In this document: positions 1-6,860 of the stretch, piece by piece
Position numbering within the stretch: position 1 is the stretch's first letter
Layout: each line of letters opens with the position of its first letter
From: JAWQFO01 sp033436665
Lineage (GTDB): Bacteria; Pseudomonadota; Alphaproteobacteria; Rhodobacterales; Rhodobacteraceae
Assembly: GCF_033436665.1 (NCBI RefSeq)
Contig: NZ_JAWQFO010000005.1
Coordinates: 124,001-188,000, forward strand
Direction: 5' to 3'
Length of the DNA: 64,000 bases
Translations under genes and position numbers: made by a program
The notes under the pieces: generated by a model
The model's input: only the letters and a program-made list of their open reading frames with translations
Told to the model about the DNA's origin: nothing
The model's database searches: none

Positions 1-623
1 AACGGCAACAGGAAACCAAGCGCGATGTTGATGCGCGCGTCGCGCTGGAGCCGATAGAGCACGTCGCCGCCGGCCGTTGGATCGAAGAGCGGCAGGTTCA
101 CCCAGACGTTGAAGGCACCGCTGCGTGTCGGCCAGCCCAGAATCCGGACCATCGCCACGAACACGATCATCGCGACCAGCGAAATCATGTAGGCGAGGCC
201 GGCGGCGGTGCGCACCGAATTGATCGTGTCGATCGTCGCGTCGCCGGGCAGCATCAGCACCACAAGGCGAACCGGCGAGTAGGGAAAGTCGATGGCATTG
301 CCGATCACCGTGCCGATCGAGGTCAGGCTCGCAGTCAGCATCGTCGGCTCCGTCTTGCCCTTGGCGATCGCGGTAAGCAGGAAGACGATCAGGAACAGGG
401 TAATGAAGCGAAGGCGGTTGAACGGAGCGGCATCGCGAAACTCAACGATGCTTGGCGCGTTCGAGTTGTATTCTATGAAGGTCATGATTGAGGCGATTAC
501 CGCGACAAGGACCACGATCTGGGTTTGATCGGCGACGATACCGGGCAGGAGCAGTGCTGGAGTCGCGATGAGCAGCGCTACCAGCAAGCCGCGCATTGCG
601 GCTCCTGTCATTCGTGCAATCAT
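1..623 (-). CDS. Partial multi-spanning membrane protein of unknown function
   Basis: The reading frame opens with ATG at 623 on the minus strand and stays open to the window edge, giving about 207 residues without a stop; the C-terminus lies outside. AAGGGG about nine bases upstream supports the start. The protein begins MIARMTGAAMRGLLVALLIA and shows hydrophobic segments near residues 9-28, 35-50, 72-90 and 138-160, with polar loops between, so it is an integral inner-membrane protein. I do not recognise a named family. It follows leuD on the same strand after a 300-base gap and is probably a separate transcription unit. Confidence 0.7.
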   Translation of the reverse strand, partial: MIARMTGAAMRGLLVALLIATPALLLPGIVADQTQIVVLVAVIASIMTFIEYNSNAPSIVEFRDAAPFNRLRFITLFLIVFLLTAIAKGKTEPTMLTASLTSIGTVIGNAIDFPYSPVRLVVLMLPGDATIDTINSVRTAAGLAYMISLVAMIVFVAMVRILGWPTRSGAFNVWVNLPLFDPTAGGDVLYRLQRDARINIALGFLLP

Positions 624-923
624 AAATAGTTACCCCTTCAAACTGGATGGCTCCGGTACACTGCCTTTGCCTTTTCCAACCTGATGCCTCCGGCGAAGAG
701 GGCTGCCTCCATTTTTTCTTTTATTTGCCCGTAATCGCCAAAGCGCTCAAGCTTTGGTTAACAAAGCCTTACTCCTGAGGCAGTTTAGGGGTCGAACTGG
801 TGCGAAGCTGCATCAAATCTGTGTCAAAAAATGGGCGGATTACAATATGTTGTGGGCATGGGGAAAACGCCCACAACGCTGGGTTGGGTCAATTGATGAC
901 CGATTCAGTGAAGCTGGCCTGAT
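624..923. other. Intergenic region with one short inverted repeat
   Basis: These 300 bases separate leuD from the truncated membrane gene. A T-rich stretch lies around 712-727. The only clear structure is the inverted repeat listed at 738-757. A short open frame on the plus strand runs into the 3' end of leuD and looks non-coding. The promoter of the membrane gene should be here, but I see no convincing -35/-10 pair. Confidence 0.5.
738..757. repeat. 7-bp inverted repeat with 6-base loop
   Basis: CCAAAGC and GCTTTGG flank GCTCAA. No run of T follows on either strand, so it does not look like a standard intrinsic terminator. It could be an operator or a weak 3' hairpin for the leuCD transcript. 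Confidence 0.35.
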
Positions 924-1529
924 TCACACCCAAGGCCGCGCCTGCGCCGATTCTGCTTCGTAATTGCTGATCGATTCGGCTTTCTCCATCGTCAGGCCGA
1001 TGTCGTCCAGGCCCTCCATCAGGCAGTGCTTCTTGAACGAATCGAGTTCGAAGCGGAACACCTCGCCGTCCGAAGTTGTCACCGTCTGGGCGTCGAGGTC
1101 GACGGTCATTCGCGCGTTGGCACCCTTCTCGGCGTCCTTCATCAGCACGTCCACCTGCTCTTGCGGGAGCGCGATCGGCAGGATGCCGTTCTTGAAGCAG
1201 TTGTTGTAGAAGATATCGGCGAAACTCGGCGCGATCACGCAGCGGATGCCAAAATCCTTGATCGCCCAGGGCGCGTGCTCGCGGCTCGAGCCGCAGCCGA
1301 AATTGTCGCCGGCCACCAGGATCTCGGCGTCGCGGTACTGGGGCTTGTTCAGGACGAAGTCCGGGATCTCGTTGCCGTCGCCGTCATAGCGCATCTCGTC
1401 GAAGAGATTCACGCCGAGGCCCGACCGCTTGATCGTCTTGAGGAACTGTTTGGGGATAATCATGTCGGTGTCGACATTGATCTGTGGCATCGGCGCCGCG
1501 ATCCCCGTGAGGGTTTCGAATTTTTCCAT
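924..1529 (-). CDS. leuD: 3-isopropylmalate dehydratase small subunit
   Basis: LeuD, 201 residues, is the small subunit of isopropylmalate isomerase, which interconverts 2- and 3-isopropylmalate in leucine synthesis together with LeuC in the cytoplasm. The N-terminus MEKFETLTGIAAPMPQINVD and the GCGSSREHAPWAI block are family hallmarks. I chose ATG at 1529 because GGAGAC lies six bases upstream; an in-frame ATG at 1541 would add four residues. It is the last gene of a leuC-hdeD-leuD run, 41 bases after the membrane gene. Confidence 0.96.
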   Translation of the reverse strand: MEKFETLTGIAAPMPQINVDTDMIIPKQFLKTIKRSGLGVNLFDEMRYDGDGNEIPDFVLNKPQYRDAEILVAGDNFGCGSSREHAPWAIKDFGIRCVIAPSFADIFYNNCFKNGILPIALPQEQVDVLMKDAEKGANARMTVDLDAQTVTTSDGEVFRFELDSFKKHCLMEGLDDIGLTMEKAESISNYEAESAQARPWV

Positions 1530-1570
1530 GTCTGTCTCCATCCGGGACACGCAAGGCGTCCCCGCGCGTG

Positions 1571-2125
1571 TCACTTGTTCAGTCGCTGCTCGAGCTTGTC
1601 CTTCACCGCGCCCTTGGCGGTGCGCAGAAACAACGCGAAGGCGATCAGCCCCGACCCGTTGAACAGAAGCTCGATGCCGAGCAGGATGCCCAGCAGCGAC
1701 GGTGCGATCTGGAAGAAGTTCGCGACGATGTATGCGGCCAGCAGAACCGAGAGAGCCCCCGAGATCAGCATCGGCCAGAAAACCTTGGTCTCCTTCATGC
1801 GGAACGCCGTGACGAGCCGCAGGACGCCGTTGGCCGCGATCAGGATGGTGGCAAGCGTGGCCAGCGAGATGATCCCGCTGAGCGGTTCGAACACCAGCGA
1901 CAGTCCCAGCAGCACCATCAGTGCGCCCAGACCGATCCCCAGTAGTTTCGACGTTCCACTTTCCTCGCTGAACCCGGCATAGATCTGGATGCCGCCGGTC
2001 AGCAGGAAGGTGATGCCCGCCAGCACGGTCACGGCGAAGGATGCCGCGATCGGGTTGGCCAGAACGAAGATGCCGAAGAGGATCGACAGGATGCCGGCGA
2101 TCAGCCACTTGACCCAGAGTTTCAT
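1571..2125 (-). CDS. HdeD/DUF308-type six-helix membrane protein
   Basis: A 184-residue protein with about six hydrophobic helices in three helical hairpins, the layout of the DUF308/HdeD family. HdeD is linked to acid resistance in enterobacteria, but the biochemical role is unknown and transfer of that function is not warranted. The start ATG at 2125 is preceded by AAGGGAAA. The C-terminus, KDKLEQRLNK, is charged and cytoplasmic-looking. It sits between leuC (38 bases upstream) and leuD (41 bases downstream), so it is probably co-transcribed with them although it has no obvious part in leucine synthesis. Confidence 0.85.
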   Translation of the reverse strand: MKLWVKWLIAGILSILFGIFVLANPIAASFAVTVLAGITFLLTGGIQIYAGFSEESGTSKLLGIGLGALMVLLGLSLVFEPLSGIISLATLATILIAANGVLRLVTAFRMKETKVFWPMLISGALSVLLAAYIVANFFQIAPSLLGILLGIELLFNGSGLIAFALFLRTAKGAVKDKLEQRLNK

Positions 2126-2163
2126 CGCGAATTTCCCTTTTGATTTGAGTACTCGGGCGCAGC

Positions 2164-3570
2164 TTACATCAAGTCGCGCACATCCGTCAGGTGTCCCGTG
2201 ATGGCGGCTGCTGCAGCCATCGCGGGGCTCATCAGATGGGTGCGACCGCCGCGACCCTGACGACCCTCGAAATTGCGGTTCGAGGTGGCCGCGCAGCGCT
2301 CGCCCGGCGACAGCTGGTCGGGGTTCATCGCCAAACACATCGAGCAGCCCGCGAGCCGCCATTCGAAACCGGCCTCCTTGAAGACCTCGGCCAGACCCTC
2401 CTCCTCGGCCTGGGCGCGCACCAGACCGGACCCGGGCACGACCATCGCGCGCAGCCCGTCCTTGATCTTCTTGCCCTTGAGGATCTCGGCCGCGGCGCGC
2501 AGATCCTCGATCCGCCCGTTGGTGCAGGAGCCGATGAAGACGGTGTCGATGGCGACCTCCGACAGCGGCGTGCCGGGCTTCAGCCCCATGTAGTCGAGCG
2601 AGCGCTTGGCGGCGTCGACCTTACCGCCCTTGAAGTCCTCGGGCGCCGGCACGGCGGCCGTGATCGGCAGCACATCCTCGGGCGAGGTGCCCCAGGTGAC
2701 CACCGGCGCGATGTCCTCGCCTTTCAGGGTCACGACCTTGTCCCACTGCGCGTCATCGTCCGAATGCAGCGTCTTCCACCAGGTCATCGCCGCTTCCCAC
2801 TGCGCGCCCTTCGGCGCATGCGGACGGCCCGTGCAGTATTCGAAGGTCTTTTCGTCGGGTGCGATCAGGCCGGCGCGGGCGCCGCCCTCGATGGCCATGT
2901 TGCAGACCGTCATCCGGCCTTCCATCGACAGATCGCGGATCGCCTCGCCGCAATACTCGATCACGTAGCCGGTGCCGCCGGCGGTTCCGGTCGCGCCGAT
3001 CACCGACAGGGTGATGTCCTTGGCCGTGACGCCCGGGCGCAGCTTGCCGGTGATCTCGACCTTCATGTTCTTGGATTTCTTCTGGATCAGCGTCTGCGTG
3101 GCCAGCACGTGCTCGACCTCGGACGTGCCGATGCCGTGGGCCAGCGCCCCGAAGGCGCCGTGGGTGGCGGTGTGGCTGTCGCCGCAGACCACGGTCATGC
3201 CGGGCAGGGTCCAGCCCTGCTCGGGTCCGACGATGTGCACGATGCCCTGGCGCACGTCGCTGACCGGGTAGTAGTGGATGCCGAAATCCTTAGCGTTCTT
3301 GTCGAGCGCCTCGACCTGGATGCGGCTGTCTTCGGTCATCGTCGCCGCATTGGCGCGGTCGAGCGTCGTGGGCACGTTGTGATCCGGCACCGCGATGGTC
3401 TTGTCCGGCGCGCGTACGGTGCGTCCGGACATGCGCAGCCCCTCGAAGGCCTGCGGGCTGGTCACCTCGTGAACGAGATGGCGGTCGATGTAGAGCAGGC
3501 AGGTGCCGTCGTCGGCCTCGTGGGCGACATGGGCATCCCATATCTTGTCGTAGAGCGTCTTGGGGGACAT
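2164..3570 (-). CDS. leuC: 3-isopropylmalate dehydratase large subunit
   Basis: LeuC, 468 residues, is the [4Fe-4S] catalytic subunit of isopropylmalate isomerase. It has the aconitase-family features VCGDSHTATHGAFGALAHGI near residue 130, FIGSCTNGR near 350 and CSMCLAMN near 410; the cysteines of the last two motifs bind the cluster. Length is normal for the family. The ATG at 3570 has GGAGAGG just upstream. It is first in the minus-strand run with the HdeD-like gene and leuD, and is divergent from the MscS gene. Confidence 0.97.
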   Translation of the reverse strand: MSPKTLYDKIWDAHVAHEADDGTCLLYIDRHLVHEVTSPQAFEGLRMSGRTVRAPDKTIAVPDHNVPTTLDRANAATMTEDSRIQVEALDKNAKDFGIHYYPVSDVRQGIVHIVGPEQGWTLPGMTVVCGDSHTATHGAFGALAHGIGTSEVEHVLATQTLIQKKSKNMKVEITGKLRPGVTAKDITLSVIGATGTAGGTGYVIEYCGEAIRDLSMEGRMTVCNMAIEGGARAGLIAPDEKTFEYCTGRPHAPKGAQWEAAMTWWKTLHSDDDAQWDKVVTLKGEDIAPVVTWGTSPEDVLPITAAVPAPEDFKGGKVDAAKRSLDYMGLKPGTPLSEVAIDTVFIGSCTNGRIEDLRAAAEILKGKKIKDGLRAMVVPGSGLVRAQAEEEGLAEVFKEAGFEWRLAGCSMCLAMNPDQLSPGERCAATSNRNFEGRQGRGGRTHLMSPAMAAAAAITGHLTDVRDLM

Positions 3571-3624
3571 CGGTCCTCTCCGTTTTGCTGGAATGTCTTT
3601 GGTCTGGCGAGTGTGGGCGCGCGC

Positions 3625-3723
3625 CTACAGGCGGGCCAGCACCGTGCGGGTGGCCCCGAAGAAGCGTTCTTGCAGGCGCATGCGATCGCAGTGATCGAAG
3701 TCGAAGATCGAGTGATCCGGCAT
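3625..3723 (-). CDS. Possible 32-residue small ORF in the leuC 5' leader
   Basis: The minus strand upstream of leuC carries an ORF beginning MPDHSIFDFDHCDRMRLQ and ending in VLARL. It stops 54 bases before the leuC start. A purine-rich GGGGAG lies about 13 bases before the ATG, farther than usual. The composition (Phe, Asp, His rich, then basic) looks protein-like, but it lacks the Leu run expected of a leucine attenuator peptide. It could be a small conserved protein, a leader ORF or chance. Confidence 0.28.
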   Translation of the reverse strand: MPDHSIFDFDHCDRMRLQERFFGATRTVLARL

Positions 3724-3856
3724 GGCGTCCAGATACTCCCCTTTGCGGATTCTATCAAGCGCGGGCGGCAGGTTGGCGGGACACGGGTGCGGGCCGGTTG
3801 TGACCGCTTGTCGGCAGGCCGGGCTTGTGCAACGCTTCCTGCCGAGGGAGGGCAGG

Positions 3857-5206
3857 GTGAACCCGGAAGACGGTCCATTCGCAGAAGCACTGATGTCGGT
3901 CGACGACATCTACACGATGATCGTGAGCTTCGCGCAAAGCATCCTGACGCCGGGCTGGCGCCAGAACCAGATCCTCATCGTGCTGGGCCTCGTGGTGATC
4001 TGCTGGGTGCTGCATCGCGTCTCGGGGAACATGCTCGAAAACTGGGTCCGGGCGCGCGGAGGCTGGTCGAAATGGCAGTTGCGCGTGGTCGTGCAGCTGC
4101 GCCGGCGGCTCGGACTGATCTGGTACGCGGTTCTTGCCGGGTCGGTTTACCTCGTGATGCAGCAGATCACCTGGCCCTCGCGGTCCTACCTGATCGGGGT
4201 CACGGCGACGCTGGCGCTGGTCTGGGTCTGCATCGCCTTCGCCGCGCGGCTGGTGCGCAACCGGCCGATGCGCCGGCTGGTGACCTGGGGGCTGTGGATC
4301 TATGCCACGCTCTACCTGCTGGGCGTCGCAGACGAGGTGTCGACGGCGCTCGACGATTTCTCCATCGATATCGGCGAATTCCACTTTTCGCTGCTGACGC
4401 TGATCACCGCAGTCGTCGCCATCGGGGCGTTCCTCACGCTGGCGCGCGTTGTGTCCGGCGCCACCGCGTCGAGCATCCGCCGCAACGAGGACATCAGCCC
4501 CTCGATGCAGGAGCTTGCTGTCAAGGGCATCCAGATCGTCCTTTATGGCTTTGCCTTCTTCTTCGCGGTCAAGGCGGTGGGCATCGACCTCACCGGGCTT
4601 GCCGTGTTCTCGGGCGCGATCGGCGTCGGCTTGGGCTTCGGCCTGCAGAAGGTCGTGTCGAACCTGGTGTCGGGCGTGATCATCCTGCTCGACAAGTCGA
4701 TCAAGCCGGGCGACGTCATCTCGCTGGGCGAGACATTCGGCTGGATCAACTCGCTGGGTGCGCGCTACGTCTCGGTGGTCACCCGCGACGGCAAGGAATA
4801 CCTGATTCCGAACGAGGACCTGATCACCGGGCAGGTGGTCAACTGGTCGCATTCGGACGACTTCGTGCGGCTCGATATCTATTTCGGAACGTCCTACGCC
4901 GACGATCCGCACCTCGTGCGCAAGCTGGCCATCGAGGCGGCCTCCGGCGTGTCGCGGGTGCTTGGTCCACCGAAAGTGCCGGTCTGCCACATCGTCGGCT
5001 TCGGAGACAGTTCGATCGACTACATCCTGCGCTTCTGGATCCGCGACCCGACCGGGGGTCTGACCAACATCCGCGGCAACGTCTACTTGGCGCTCTGGGA
5101 CAAGTTCAAGGAAAACGGCTTCTCCATCCCGTTCCCGCAGCGCGAGGTCCGTATCCTCAACGAGCAGATGACCGTGCGCAGCGCGGCGGAGGCGGCCCCG
5201 GACTGA
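3857..5206 (+). CDS. Small-conductance mechanosensitive channel (MscS family)
   Basis: About 449 residues. The N-terminal half has several transmembrane helices; the pore helix and beta domain follow, with GVGLGFGLQKVVSNLVSG and LLDKSIKPGDVISLG typical of MscS, near residues 255-290. Such channels open under membrane tension and release solutes during hypo-osmotic shock. I prefer the GTG at 3857, which has GGGAGGG a few bases upstream; the ATG at 3893 would shorten the protein by 12 residues and has a weak ribosome site. It is divergent from leuC and followed by a candidate promoter for rsfS. Confidence 0.9.
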   Translation: MNPEDGPFAEALMSVDDIYTMIVSFAQSILTPGWRQNQILIVLGLVVICWVLHRVSGNMLENWVRARGGWSKWQLRVVVQLRRRLGLIWYAVLAGSVYLVMQQITWPSRSYLIGVTATLALVWVCIAFAARLVRNRPMRRLVTWGLWIYATLYLLGVADEVSTALDDFSIDIGEFHFSLLTLITAVVAIGAFLTLARVVSGATASSIRRNEDISPSMQELAVKGIQIVLYGFAFFFAVKAVGIDLTGLAVFSGAIGVGLGFGLQKVVSNLVSGVIILLDKSIKPGDVISLGETFGWINSLGARYVSVVTRDGKEYLIPNEDLITGQVVNWSHSDDFVRLDIYFGTSYADDPHLVRKLAIEAASGVSRVLGPPKVPVCHIVGFGDSSIDYILRFWIRDPTGGLTNIRGNVYLALWDKFKENGFSIPFPQREVRILNEQMTVRSAAEAAPD

Positions 5207-5280
5207 CGCGTCGGGCCGGAAACCGGGCCGCGACGTGCCGTCAGGCGCCGTCCGGGACCGCCGGAGACACGGCGTTGTCA

Positions 5281-5309
5281 TTGAAATGTCGCCTTGCCGT
5301 TGCTAATTT
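5281..5309 (+). promoter_or_regulatory. Candidate sigma-70-type promoter for rsfS-rlmH
   Basis: TTGAAA at 5281-5286 and TAATTT at 5304-5309 are exactly 17 bases apart, in an AT-richer patch that contrasts with the surrounding GC-rich DNA. Transcription would start about 40 bases before the strong ribosome site AAAGGAGG at 5348-5355. Confidence 0.45.
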
Positions 5310-5358
5310 TAAGGCATCCCCAGCGCCGGGGGCCAGGCGGCGCGATCAAAGGAGGACG

Positions 5359-5415
5359 ATGTCCTGTCTACACATGTTGATGCGGTCACATCCGCGCAAT
5401 CCGGGTCGCCTGTGA
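5359..5415 (+). CDS. Possible 18-residue leader ORF overlapping rsfS start
   Basis: ATG at 5359 follows AAAGGAGG by three bases and opens MSCLHMLMRSHPRNPGRL, whose TGA (5413-5415) overlaps the rsfS ATG as TGATG. Such an arrangement could couple rsfS translation to the leader. The spacing from the ribosome site is short, and the rsfS frame is also open here, so this may instead be a misread of the rsfS N-terminus. Confidence 0.3.
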   Translation: MSCLHMLMRSHPRNPGRL

Positions 5416-5783
5416 TGGGTAATGCGACCGAAACGGCCACAAGCGAAGAGCTTCTGGCGACCATTCTCTCCTCACTCCAAGACGACAAGGCCGAAGACGT
5501 CGTGCAGATCGACCTGCACGGCAAGACGGCGTTTGGCGACTACATGGTGATCTGCTCGGGCCGTTCGACCCGGCAGGTGGCGTCCATCTCCGAAAAACTG
5601 GCGCAGCGCGTCAAGGAGGCTTACGGGCGCCCGGTGCGGATAGAAGGCAAGGATGCGGGTGACTGGGTGCTGATCGACACCGGGGACGTGATCGTTCACG
5701 TGTTCCGTCCCGAGGTGCGCGACTTCTACCAGCTGGAAAAGATGTGGCAGCCGATGCAGCCTGCCAGCGCCGCAAGCAACTGA
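5415..5783 (+). CDS. rsfS: Ribosomal silencing factor RsfS
   Basis: RsfS binds ribosomal protein L14 and blocks subunit joining when nutrients are short. The core KAEDVVQIDLHGKTAFGDYM and the end FRPEVRDFYQLEKMWQ are diagnostic. The ATG at 5415 gives 122 residues but has no ribosome site. The perfect AAAGGAGG at 5348-5355 lies far upstream. The rsfS frame remains open back to a CTG at 5364 (eight bases after that site), adding 17 residues, so the true N-terminus may be longer with a non-standard start. Alternatively an 18-codon leader ORF from ATG 5359 ends in TGATG, overlapping the 5415 start. rlmH follows 26 bases downstream. Confidence 0.93.
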   Translation: MGNATETATSEELLATILSSLQDDKAEDVVQIDLHGKTAFGDYMVICSGRSTRQVASISEKLAQRVKEAYGRPVRIEGKDAGDWVLIDTGDVIVHVFRPEVRDFYQLEKMWQPMQPASAASN

Positions 5784-5809
5784 CCCGCCGGGCCGGGTGA
5801 CCTGACCGC

Positions 5810-6280
5810 ATGCGTGTGCATATCTGCGCCGTCGGCAGGCTGAAGACCGGTCCGGAAAAATCCATCATCGACGATTACCTGAAGCGGTTCGACCGTTCCG
5901 GGCGCGCCCACGGACTTGGCCCGGCACGCGTGATCGAGGTCGACGACCGCAAGGGCGGGGGCATGGAGGCCGAAGCGGCGCTGCTGCGCCGCGCGGTTCC
6001 GGACCGCGCCGTGACCTGCGTGCTCGACGAACGCGGCCGGCAGGTGTCCTCGCCCGAATTCGCGGCCCGGATCGCAGGCTGGCGCGACGCAGGCCACGGC
6101 GATCTGGCTTTGCTGATCGGCGGCGCCGACGGGCTGTCGCCGGATCTGCGCGCGCAGGCCGATTTCGCGCTGTCCTTCGGGCCGATGGTCTGGCCGCACA
6201 TGCTGGTGCGCGTCATGCTGGCCGAACAGCTTTACCGAGCCGCCTCGATCCTCGCGGGCGCGCCCTATCACCGGGCGTGA
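5810..6280 (+). CDS. rlmH: 23S rRNA (pseudouridine1915-N3)-methyltransferase
   Basis: RlmH, 156 residues, is a SPOUT methyltransferase that methylates pseudouridine 1915 in helix 69 of 23S rRNA using S-adenosylmethionine. The start MRVHICAVGRLK, the knot segment LLIGGADGLSP near residue 103 and the end LAEQLYRAASILAGAPYHRA match the family, and the length is normal. It follows rsfS closely, a conserved ribosome-linked pair, and is convergent with the small exported protein gene three bases away. Confidence 0.96.
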   Translation: MRVHICAVGRLKTGPEKSIIDDYLKRFDRSGRAHGLGPARVIEVDDRKGGGMEAEAALLRRAVPDRAVTCVLDERGRQVSSPEFAARIAGWRDAGHGDLALLIGGADGLSPDLRAQADFALSFGPMVWPHMLVRVMLAEQLYRAASILAGAPYHRA

Positions 6281-6283
6281 CGG

Positions 6284-6634
6284 CTAAGGCAGGCGGACGA
6301 TCGTGGTTTTCGGGTTCCAGCCGGTGACGGAGTCGCGGGTCTGAATCTGCACCCGTTCCGTGCCTTCCGGGATGCGCACCGAGGAGAGCGAGCGGGTGAA
6401 AGGCTGTTCCTCGACATGCGGGTGCAGGAGTTCGCGAATGCCGAGGACATTGCCGTCCATGTCGAGAACGCGCCATGCGTCGGCGTAATGGTCCCAGCCC
6501 TCATCGGCATGCGACACGGTCACGGCGAACTTCCAGGTGCTGCCCGTGCGGGTCACCTGCACGTTCTCGACGCGCGGCGGACCGGCGAGGGCCGGCAGGG
6601 CGAGCATGGCAAGGACAAGTGTGACGAATCTCAT
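6284..6634 (-). CDS. Small exported protein of unknown function
   Basis: The 116-residue product starts MRFVTLVLAMLALPALAGPP, a clear signal peptide cleaved near residue 18. The mature part is mostly beta-strand-like with GWDHYADAWRVLDMDGNVLG in the middle and no cysteines, consistent with a small periplasmic beta-sandwich. I do not know a named family or function. An upstream ATG at 6655 would break the signal peptide, so 6634 is chosen. It is divergent from glcD; the 226-base gap should hold both promoters. Confidence 0.75.
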   Translation of the reverse strand: MRFVTLVLAMLALPALAGPPRVENVQVTRTGSTWKFAVTVSHADEGWDHYADAWRVLDMDGNVLGIRELLHPHVEEQPFTRSLSSVRIPEGTERVQIQTRDSVTGWNPKTTIVRLP

Positions 6635-6860
6635 GGGACCACCGCAGAACTGCAAACAACAGATAACATCCGGAACTTAATCGCCCAGCAGGATTTTTGC
6701 GAGGGCATGGCGCGAATTCGCAGGCTCCGGTTTGGCGAGACGACGATCCGGAGCGCGCCGGAGGGTGTGGACGGAAAAGGCCATTGGTCGCATCTTGGTC
6801 CTGCCAACTTGCCACCCGGCAGGGGCAGCCATATCATCGCCCGGTGCAGGAGGACGTCTG

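Noticed and set aside
754..963. Short plus-strand ORF in the gap after leuD
   Set aside because: It starts with TTG, runs into the 3' end of leuD and has no ribosome site or family.
1026..1982. Plus-strand frame across leuD and the HdeD-like gene
   Set aside because: It spans two real genes on the other strand and has no ribosome site.
2191..5415. Plus-strand 1074-codon open frame opposite leuC and over the MscS gene
   Set aside because: It is antisense to leuC and out of frame with mscS; the composition (Arg, Gly, His-rich low-complexity) is that of shadow frames in GC-rich DNA.
6661..6790. Possible GntR-type operator CTCCGG...CCGGAG before glcD
   Set aside because: The arms are short and widely spaced, as expected by chance in GC-rich DNA.
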